Below, piece by piece: positions 24,005 through 29,967 of a stretch of DNA of 29,967 nt. The stretch lies in contig VBKY01000021.1 of the NCBI GenBank assembly GCA_005879255.1, positions 1 through 29,967 on the forward strand, read 5' to 3'. The notes under the pieces are model-generated. The model saw only the letters and a list, made by a program, of their open reading frames with translations, did not search any database and had not been told where the DNA came from. Numbering within the stretch: position 1 is the first letter of the stretch; every line of letters begins with the position of its first letter. This stretch comes from Deltaproteobacteria bacterium. Its GTDB lineage: Bacteria > Desulfobacterota_B > Binatia > UBA9968. The position numbers and the translations under genes were made by a program.

Positions 24005-25057
24005 ATGAGCAAGAGCGCTCCGGTCGGTAAAGATTTCATTGAAGTTTTTTATCAAGACGTCGCCCGCCTTCATCTTAGTCCTCTTTGGCTAAGAGAGGGC
24101 CATCCGCCGCACAAACGCGCCGTGCCTCATCTCTGGCAATGGCCTGTGGTGCGCGAGCAGATGATGCGCGCTGCGGAAGTCGTCAGCACTGAAAATGTCG
24201 AACGGCGGGTGCTGGGTCTGACCAATCCGGGATTGAAACAGACGGGACACTTCGCCACCACTCCGAATTTAGTAGCGGCGATCCAGCTTATTCTCCCCGG
24301 AGAATCCGCTTTGGCGCACCATCACACTCCGGCGGCGCTGCGGATTATTATCGAGGGCGAGAGCTCCTACACTTGCACCAACGGCGAGCGTTGTTGGATG
24401 GAGCCGGGCGATCTGATTCTCACGCCGGCGTGGAGCTACCACGATCACAAAAACGAGGGCAATGGCCCGATGCTGTGGCTCGATGGGCTGGACGTTCCGC
24501 TCATCGACGCGATGGATACGATTTTCTTCGAGCTCTATCCGGGAAAGCGCACTCAACCCCACACTCAAGCCGATCAAGCATCCATGGCGCGCTTTGCCGC
24601 TCCCGGCATGCGTCCGGCGAACTTTTCCTGGGACAGGAGTTATTCGCCGCTGACCAAATATCCGTGGAAAAACATGGTGCAAGCGCTCGATGCCATGTTG
24701 ACATCTGACGCGAGCCCCTACGATGATTTCAGGCTCGAATACTTCAATCCCCATACCGGCGGTCCGGTGATGCCGACGATCGCGTGTTACGCGCAGAAGC
24801 TGCGCGCCGGCATGCACACGCAAAAGCATCGGCATAACAACGCGACGATCTATCATGTCTTTCGCGGCTCGGGTCACACGATGATCGAGGACCAGCGCTT
24901 TGACTGGTCCGAGCGCGATGTGTTCGTTATCCCCGGCTGGCATTGGCACGAGCATGTAAACTCTTCATCGTCGTCGGAAGCTATATTGATTTCGTACACC
25001 GATGAGCCGCTGCTGAAGACGCTCGGAATTCTCCGCGAAGAGGGCGCGGCAGGGTAA
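24005..25057 (+). CDS. Gentisate 1,2-dioxygenase-type bicupin ring-cleavage dioxygenase
   Basis: The 350-residue bicupin closely resembles gentisate/1-hydroxy-2-naphthoate dioxygenases, which cleave hydroxylated aromatic acids with Fe(II) and O2. The N-terminal barrel has GESALAHHHTPAALRIIIEG (99-118), with H105-H107. ERCWMEPGDLILTPAWSYHD follows, with H146 and H148. The C-terminal barrel keeps HTQKHRHNNATIYHVFRGSG (271-290), with H275 and H277, and IPGWHWHEH with H315 and H317. Both metal centres therefore look intact, unlike other cupins in this window. AGAGG precedes the start by six bases, 21 nt after the monooxygenase stop. It is the clearest candidate for the ring-opening step of the operon. 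Gentisate itself is not proven; salicylate-type or related substrates are possible. Confidence 0.88.
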   Translation: MSKSAPVGKDFIEVFYQDVARLHLSPLWLREGHPPHKRAVPHLWQWPVVREQMMRAAEVVSTENVERRVLGLTNPGLKQTGHFATTPNLVAAIQLILPGESALAHHHTPAALRIIIEGESSYTCTNGERCWMEPGDLILTPAWSYHDHKNEGNGPMLWLDGLDVPLIDAMDTIFFELYPGKRTQPHTQADQASMARFAAPGMRPANFSWDRSYSPLTKYPWKNMVQALDAMLTSDASPYDDFRLEYFNPHTGGPVMPTIACYAQKLRAGMHTQKHRHNNATIYHVFRGSGHTMIEDQRFDWSERDVFVIPGWHWHEHVNSSSSSEAILISYTDEPLLKTLGILREEGAAG

Positions 25058-25141
25058 TGATGGTCGTGAAGTTAGGAATCAAGACAATATCTGTCTACGT
25101 CTGCGTCACCGCGGGTCGCTTTTTATCTTGGTCGCCGTGGT

Positions 25142-26122
25142 ATGGGCCCAATGAAGCGCAAAAATAGTCTTTGGCTTGCCGGCTGGCTGGCCTTGTGCGG
25201 GTTTATTTATCCGCTGTCCGTGAGCGCCCAATTGATACCGCTAAATTTTGTCTACACCGGTTCCGGCTCGCAAAGTGACGCGCTCAAGTTTAGCCACGAA
25301 GCGGGATTCTTCAGGAAGCGCGGCCTGGACTTGACGATGCTCTATGTCACCAGTGGAGTCACCACTTCGCAAACCATCGTGTCGGGCGCGGCGGCGTCGG
25401 CGACGACCACCGCAACCGACGCACTGCGCGCCATGGCAGCGGGCGCGCCGATGAAGATCGTCATGGTCAATATCGATCAATTCCAACATCTGTTTGTCGC
25501 CCGCCCGGAAATCAAAAACGCCAAAGACATGAAAGGAAAGCGGATCGCAGTGAGCCGCTACGGCGCCTTTTCCGATATCCAAACCCGCTTTGTCGTGCGC
25601 CAATGGGGCATGGACCCGGACAAGGACGTGCAGATTCTGCAGATCGGCAATTCATCAGCGCGGGCTGCTGCTCTGGCAAGCGGCGGGGTGGACGGCGCGA
25701 TCGTGACGCCGGCGTTTGTTCCGGTGGCGCGCAAGGTCGGGCTTCATGTGATTTTCGATCTCGCAACCATCAAGACGAAGTTCGCCAGTCAGATCATGGT
25801 CGCACATGATCAGGTGATCAAGGAAAAGCCCGAGTTGGTCAAAGCCGTCACCATGGGTTTTCTCGACGGTATCAGAAGTTGGAAAGCGCAGCCGGAGCCG
25901 GCAAAAACTTTCATTCGGAAATACTACAAAGTTTCCGAAGCGGACGTGGACAATATTTACACGGAAACCAATCGGTTCTTGCGCTCCGCGCCGACTCCCG
26001 ATCTCGAAGGACTGCAAAACGCCTGGGACAGCATCCCCGAGTCGCGGGGAAAAAGCGGCATTGATCTGCGAAAGTTCGTCGACGCCCGATTCATCAACGA
26101 AGCTCTGAGTGAAATTAAATAA
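25142..26122 (+). CDS. Secreted NMT1/THI5-like substrate-binding protein (type A, copy 1)
   Basis: The 326-residue protein has a signal sequence ending near LSVSAQ. The binding-protein fold follows: LNFVYTGSGSQSDALKF, SHEAGFFRKRGLDLTMLYV, then a GVTTSQTIVSGAA cluster. MKGKRIAVSRYGAFSDIQTR lies at the hinge and an AWDSIPESRGKSGIDLRKF tail at the C-terminus. The start at 25142 has no strong ribosome-binding site; ATG 25151, three codons later, is an equally good choice. It is the first of four consecutive secreted binding-protein genes with no permease or ATPase among them. Its closest relative here is the last of the four (28226). It is likely to be a periplasmic ligand binder for an aromatic or pyrimidine-like compound; the ligand is unknown. 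Confidence 0.85.
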   Translation: MGPMKRKNSLWLAGWLALCGFIYPLSVSAQLIPLNFVYTGSGSQSDALKFSHEAGFFRKRGLDLTMLYVTSGVTTSQTIVSGAAASATTTATDALRAMAAGAPMKIVMVNIDQFQHLFVARPEIKNAKDMKGKRIAVSRYGAFSDIQTRFVVRQWGMDPDKDVQILQIGNSSARAAALASGGVDGAIVTPAFVPVARKVGLHVIFDLATIKTKFASQIMVAHDQVIKEKPELVKAVTMGFLDGIRSWKAQPEPAKTFIRKYYKVSEADVDNIYTETNRFLRSAPTPDLEGLQNAWDSIPESRGKSGIDLRKFVDARFINEALSEIK

Positions 26123-27138
26123 TGCGCGGGAATCTCACGATGAGGCAATTCAAAACCGCGAGAATTTCAATCCTAGCAATCTTTTTGTTTATGGCGAGCG
26201 GCGCGCTATCGCATGGCGCGGAGCGTCCGCTGCGCGTCGCGTATCCGGCGCCGGCTGGCGCGTTCCTGCCGCTCTGGGCCGCCCAGGACGCTGGAATTTT
26301 CAAAAAGCACGGTCTTTCGGTCGAGCTGATCGCCGTGGGCTCTTCGACGCGAGGAGTGGCGGCCATGGTCTCGGGATATCTGGACATCCTGGCCGGGGGT
26401 GGAAGCAGCGGGGTGACTTCCCAGCTGCAGGGCTATACAGACATGGCTCTCTTCGCCAACATCATTCAAACCTTTCTATTTTCGGTCATGACCCAGCCCT
26501 CCATCACCAATGTCTCCCAGCTGCGCGGCAAGCGCATGGGCGTCACGCGCTTTGGCGGCACGCTTGATTTTGCCGCGCGCTATTATCTCAAGCGCTACAG
26601 TATGGAGGCGGGAAAGGATGTTTCTTTTTTGCAGATTGGTGCGATGCCGGACATTGCCGTCGCCGTGGCTTCGGGCGCCATCGAATCGGGCGTGGTCGGC
26701 ATTCCGCAAAACTTCCTTGCCAAGAAACAAGGGCTGCGTGAGCTCGCCGATCTTTCAGAAATAGACGCGCGCTATGCGCTGGCGGGCTTCTTGGCCAAGC
26801 GGAGTTTTCTCTCGGAAAATCATGATTCGATGGTGCGGTTTATGAAAACGTTGGTGGAGGCCACCTATTACGTAAAAACCCGTCCGAAAGAAGGGATGGA
26901 GATCCTCAAGCGTTACACGCGCATTGATGCCCCGGATATTATCAAGCCGACCTACGATCTCCACGTAAAGCTCTTTCCAAAAATTCCTGAAATTTTCCCG
27001 GAAGATCTGAAGCTGGTTCTCGAAGAAGTGGCCTTGACGAATCCTAAAGCCAGGGGCGCGAATCCGGCCAGCTTTATCGATGGTCGCGCGGCTAAAGAGG
27101 TTATCGCCTCCGGTTTCGTCGAGCAGATTTATCGCTGA
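26122..27138 (+). CDS. Secreted NMT1/THI5-like substrate-binding protein (type B, copy 1)
   Basis: The 338-residue protein has a signal peptide ending near SHGAE, then RVAYPAPAGAFLPLWAAQDA and GIFKKHGLSVELIAV. The glycine-rich ligand loop LAGGGSSGVTSQLQGY is followed by LRGKRMGVTRFGGTLDFAAR. The TAATG junction shares one base with the previous stop, indicating coupling; ATG 26140 is an alternative start with a slightly tidier signal peptide. It is paralogous to the gene that follows, and both have the PEDLKLVLEE and F(I)DGRA/DDR ends. Nothing in the window provides a membrane channel. Confidence 0.85.
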   Translation: MRGNLTMRQFKTARISILAIFLFMASGALSHGAERPLRVAYPAPAGAFLPLWAAQDAGIFKKHGLSVELIAVGSSTRGVAAMVSGYLDILAGGGSSGVTSQLQGYTDMALFANIIQTFLFSVMTQPSITNVSQLRGKRMGVTRFGGTLDFAARYYLKRYSMEAGKDVSFLQIGAMPDIAVAVASGAIESGVVGIPQNFLAKKQGLRELADLSEIDARYALAGFLAKRSFLSENHDSMVRFMKTLVEATYYVKTRPKEGMEILKRYTRIDAPDIIKPTYDLHVKLFPKIPEIFPEDLKLVLEEVALTNPKARGANPASFIDGRAAKEVIASGFVEQIYR

Positions 27139-27147
27139 GGAAATATT

Positions 27148-28146
27148 GTGACTAAGCATTGGTTGGCCGGAGCGCTGATCGCTTGCGCGCTGATTCTGTT
27201 TGATGGCCGTAACAGCACGGCCGCCGACAACAAGGCGACGCGGGTCGCCTACCCTTCGGCCGCCGCTTCGTTCATTCCGCTTTGGGCAGCCAACGATGCC
27301 GGGTTTTTTAAGAAAGCAAATCTCGTCGTCGAGCTGCTGGCGATCCGCTCATCGCCGATCGCCATGACCGCCTTGCTGTCGGGTGAAATCGACGTCGTGG
27401 TCGGCGGCGCCAATCCGAGCGTCTCGATGCAGCTCCAAGGGTATAAAGACATCGCCATTTTCGGCGGGCTGTTCAATACATTTCTTTTTTCCATTTGCGC
27501 CGTGCCTTCGATCGAGGATTTGTCGCAGCTCAAGGGCAAGCGGCTGGGCGTCACCCGGTTCGGCGGGTCCAATGATTTTGCCGGGCGCTATTTTTTGCGC
27601 CAACGCGGTTTGGACCCACAGAAGGATTTGACCCTGATTCAGGTGGGCTCCCAAGACGACCTTCTGCGCGCGCTTCTCGCCAAGAACTTAGACGCCGCGG
27701 TGATGGGTTATCCGGCCGTATTGATCGCCAAAAAAAACGGCTTGCGCGAGCTCGCTGACCTGACGCGCAGCGGTCTGCGCTATCAGTTGACCGCCTTCGT
27801 CGCCAAGAAAAGCTTTCTTGCGGAAAAGCAGGCAGTCATGGTGCGCTTCTTTCGGGCGCTCGCCGAATCGATCCATTTCCTGCGAACGCGGCCGAAGGAA
27901 GGAATGGCAATTACCAAGCGCTATCTGCGCATCGGCGATGACGACATTCTCCAAGCGGTTTACGATCTGCACGTCAAGTTGCTGCCCAAGTTGCCCGAGA
28001 TCCAGCCGGAAGATCTCAAGCTGGTGCTCGAGGAAATCGCCTTGACTAACCCGAAAGCCAAGGGCGCGGATCCCGCCGCGTTTATCGACGACCGGGTGTT
28101 GCGCGAGGTGGCAAGGTCGGGGTTCGCCGAGCAGCTTTACCGTTGA
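27148..28146 (+). CDS. Secreted NMT1/THI5-like substrate-binding protein (type B, copy 2)
   Basis: The 332-residue paralog of the preceding protein begins with a GTG codon supported by GAGGA (27137-27141) six bases upstream, ten bases after the previous stop. The signal region ends near NSTAADN. The matching blocks are RVAYPSAAASFIPLWAANDA, VVGGANPSVSMQLQGYKDIA, LKGKRLGVTRFGGSNDFAGR, EDLKLVLEEIALTNPKAKGA and SGFAEQLYR. The ligand-facing loop differs from copy 1 (GGANPSVS against GGGSSGVT), suggesting a changed specificity. Confidence 0.87.
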   Translation: MTKHWLAGALIACALILFDGRNSTAADNKATRVAYPSAAASFIPLWAANDAGFFKKANLVVELLAIRSSPIAMTALLSGEIDVVVGGANPSVSMQLQGYKDIAIFGGLFNTFLFSICAVPSIEDLSQLKGKRLGVTRFGGSNDFAGRYFLRQRGLDPQKDLTLIQVGSQDDLLRALLAKNLDAAVMGYPAVLIAKKNGLRELADLTRSGLRYQLTAFVAKKSFLAEKQAVMVRFFRALAESIHFLRTRPKEGMAITKRYLRIGDDDILQAVYDLHVKLLPKLPEIQPEDLKLVLEEIALTNPKAKGADPAAFIDDRVLREVARSGFAEQLYR

Positions 28147-28158
28147 GAATAATGGAGA

Positions 28159-28186
28159 GTTCAAGGTTCAAAGTTCAATGTTCAAA
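28159..28186. repeat. Four tandem GTTCAAN heptamers
   Basis: GTTCAAG, GTTCAAA, GTTCAAT and GTTCAAA follow one another directly after the end of the third binding-protein gene. The same words flank the repeat at 15251-15354. An open frame through this array starts at 28178, but it is not the gene start. Confidence 0.7.
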
Positions 28187-28225
28187 GTCGGTCTAAAACG
28201 AGGGCCTGCTCCAGTTGAGGCAAGG

Positions 28226-29197
28226 ATGCGGCTTACAAAAGGATTTTTTTTAGTGACATGGTGGTTCGCGACCTTTTGTGTTTTGCCGGCAATCGTGGCG
28301 GCCCAGCTCACGCCGCTCAATTTCGTCTACACCGGCATCGGAGGCCAAAGCGATCTGATCCGATTTACGCATGCGCAAGGTATTTTTAAAAAGTACGGTG
28401 TCGACGCGACCATGATCTACGTCGTCAGTGGCGTGACAACCACTCAAGCGGTCGCGTCGGGCAGCGCTCCCATGGCAAACAGCAACGCGACCGACGGACT
28501 GCGAGCTATCGCCGCTGGAGCCCCGCTAAAGATCATCATGGTCGGCGTGGATCAGTTTCAGCATCTGTTTGTCGCGCGCTCCGGAATTAAGACGCCGAAA
28601 GAGATGAAGGGCAAACGAATTGCAGTCAGTCGTTATGGCGCCTTTTCGGATATTCAAACGCGCTTCCTTGTCCGCCAGTGGGGCATGGACCCGGATCGGG
28701 ATGTGCAGATCTTGCAGATCGGCAACTCGGCTGCGCGCGCCGCCGCTCTGGCCGGTGGCGCAGTCGACGGCGCGGTCGTTACGGCGGGATTTATTCCCGC
28801 CGCGAAACGAGCCGGCCTGAATATCATTTTCGACCTGTCGACGATCCAAACAAAATTCGCCAATGCGATCGTGATTGCGAATGATTCATTAATTAAAGAA
28901 CGGCCGAGCCTAGTCAGGGCCGCTGTTGCCGCGATCATCGATGGCATCAAATCCTGGAGAACCCGTCCCGAAACCGCCATGGATTTTTTAAAAAAAGCCT
29001 ACCGCTCATCGGATGCGGAAACCCAAGAGACATACCGGGAAATCACCCGACTAGTGCGCGCCGAGCCGAGGCCCGATCTGCTCGGGATTCAGAACGCATG
29101 GGACAGCATACCGGAGCTTAAGGCCCGCGGAGCTGTGGATCTCAGAAGATTTGTCGAGCCGAAGTTTGTTGAAGAGGTTTTGAAGGGACATTCATAG
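28226..29197 (+). CDS. Secreted NMT1/THI5-like substrate-binding protein (type A, copy 2)
   Basis: The 323-residue paralog of the protein at 25142 is similar along nearly the whole length: LNFVYTGIGGQSDLIRF, GVTTTQAVASGSA, MKGKRIAVSRYGAFSDIQTR, QILQIGNSAARAAAL and AWDSIPELKARGAVDLRRF. I choose ATG 28226 because GAGG lies at 28217-28220 and a proper signal peptide (MRLTKGFFLVTWWFATFCVL, ending near VAAQ) starts there. The longer frame from 28178 runs through a tandem repeat. It closes the A-B-B'-A' array and is followed 62 nt later by a UbiD-family gene. Confidence 0.87.
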   Translation: MRLTKGFFLVTWWFATFCVLPAIVAAQLTPLNFVYTGIGGQSDLIRFTHAQGIFKKYGVDATMIYVVSGVTTTQAVASGSAPMANSNATDGLRAIAAGAPLKIIMVGVDQFQHLFVARSGIKTPKEMKGKRIAVSRYGAFSDIQTRFLVRQWGMDPDRDVQILQIGNSAARAAALAGGAVDGAVVTAGFIPAAKRAGLNIIFDLSTIQTKFANAIVIANDSLIKERPSLVRAAVAAIIDGIKSWRTRPETAMDFLKKAYRSSDAETQETYREITRLVRAEPRPDLLGIQNAWDSIPELKARGAVDLRRFVEPKFVEEVLKGHS

Positions 29198-29259
29198 AAT
29201 CGAATAGCAGTCAGCACTCAGCAAAGACTGAGCTCGGCGAATGAAAGGAGAACCTGTTT

Positions 29260-29967
29260 ATGCCGTTTGATTCGTTACGCGAGTATTTGCATTCGCTAGA
29301 GGAGATCGGTGAGCTGAAACGCGTCAAAGCTGCCGTCGAGCCGGTGCATGAGCTGGGCGCCATCGCTTATCATTCGCTGATAAGAAAAGGCCCGGCTTTG
29401 TTGTTTGAAAATATCAAAGGCCACAAGACGCCGCTGGTCACCAACGTGTTATCGACGGACCGGAAAGTCGCCGTCGCGCTGGGCATCGAAGGCGACATGC
29501 GCGCGATGTTCGAGAAGTTTCTCTCGGGATTTAAAAATCCGATGGTGCCCGTCGAAGTCAAAGGCGGGCCGTGCAAAGAGGAAATTTACAAAGACGGGGC
29601 GGTGGATATCACCAAGTTTCCGACTCCGGTTTGGCATGAAAAGGACGCCGGTCCCTACCTTGGCACCTTTCATGGCTGCATCACCAAAGATCGCGCCACC
29701 GGCGATCAGAACATGGGCATGTATCGCCTGCTGGTGAAAGACGAGAAAACTCTCTGGATGTCGATTCACCGCGACGGCCTGGCGCACTACCGTCAGTACG
29801 AAGCGGCGAACGAGCCCATGCCCATGGCGGTCGCCATCGGTATGGAACCGCTGCTGTGCATCGCCGCGATGAGCCCGATCAGTTCGGGACTGGCGCGCCA
29901 CGCCGAGTTTGCCTACGTCGGCGGGCTGCGCGGCAAGCCAGTGGATCTCACCAAGTGCGAGACTCTC
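29260..29967 (+). CDS. UbiD-family decarboxylase (third member), 3' end outside window
   Basis: The first 236 residues are visible, starting MPFDSLREYLHSLEEIGELK with AAAGGAG at 29244-29250 nine bases upstream. NMGMYR (N151, R156) aligns with the metal/catalytic motif of UbiD enzymes, and H176 in GLAHYRQY with the metal-binding His. The EGPFGE catalytic pair lies beyond the window. It is clearly more divergent from the two tandem copies at 2434 and 4044 than they are from each other. Position at the end of the binding-protein array ties it to the GntR operon, where a reversible aromatic decarboxylation step would fit. Confidence 0.88.
   Translation, partial: MPFDSLREYLHSLEEIGELKRVKAAVEPVHELGAIAYHSLIRKGPALLFENIKGHKTPLVTNVLSTDRKVAVALGIEGDMRAMFEKFLSGFKNPMVPVEVKGGPCKEEIYKDGAVDITKFPTPVWHEKDAGPYLGTFHGCITKDRATGDQNMGMYRLLVKDEKTLWMSIHRDGLAHYRQYEAANEPMPMAVAIGMEPLLCIAAMSPISSGLARHAEFAYVGGLRGKPVDLTKCETL

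Noticed and set aside
1..29967. tRNA, rRNA, riboswitch or origin of replication
   Set aside because: I saw no cloverleaf with TTCGA-type arm in a proper context, no rRNA-like conserved stretches, no known riboswitch core and no DnaA-box cluster; an automated covariance-model search would be needed to exclude small RNAs.

Overview
This window looks like a chromosomal stretch from a moderately GC-rich, environmental, probably Gram-negative bacterium. The evidence is several classical N-terminal signal peptides on periplasmic-type binding proteins, sigma70-like promoters (TTGACA/TATACA), and a very high load of short palindromic dispersed repeats. The content is several UbiD-family decarboxylases, many gentisate-dioxygenase-like cupins, and many NMT1/THI5-type binding proteins without cognate permeases. 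To me this resembles soil or subsurface Binatota/Tectomicrobia/Rokubacteria-like (formerly 'Deltaproteobacteria') genomes, but that is inference from gene content. There is no rRNA, tRNA or other phylogenetic marker here.

Left part (1-5.5 kb, + strand): the 3' end of an ABC-transporter ATPase (TOBE region), a fused two-domain FbpB-like permease, then two tandem 467-residue UbiD-family decarboxylases separated by a long palindromic repeat. Middle part (5.9-13.4 kb): mostly minus-strand cupin genes. These are one intact bicupin, a translationally coupled pair of small cupins, and one decayed bicupin with both an internal deletion of its metal motif and a frameshift. Between them lie a solitary AAA+ ATPase, a plus-strand iron-type substrate-binding protein with a clear promoter/operator, and a class II aldolase/decarboxylase-type enzyme.

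Right part (13.5-30 kb): two divergent operons meet at about 19.4-19.7 kb. The minus operon encodes a two-subunit thiamine-diphosphate decarboxylase (alpha and beta overlapping), an NMT1-like protein without a signal peptide, and Dpp-type permeases B and C. A DppA-like binding protein follows; no ATPase gene is present. The plus operon starts with a GntR/FCD regulator whose promoter overlaps two perfect palindromes. It continues in tightly coupled order: a 4,5-dihydroxyphthalate-decarboxylase-like (Pht5-like) protein, a VOC protein, a second Pht5-like protein, a luciferase-like flavin monooxygenase and a gentisate-dioxygenase-type bicupin. Four secreted NMT1-like binding proteins in A-B-B'-A' order follow, then a third UbiD-family decarboxylase cut by the window end.

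The overall theme is uptake, decarboxylation, hydroxylation and ring cleavage of aromatic or heteroaromatic carboxylates, controlled at least in part by the GntR regulator. The most notable structural discovery is a pair of MITE-like elements (12228-12365 and 19518-19641). They share terminal inverted repeats (consensus GGGTnnTGGTTCAnTTT) and 6-bp target duplications, but carry different palindromic cores. Both sit just upstream of promoters.
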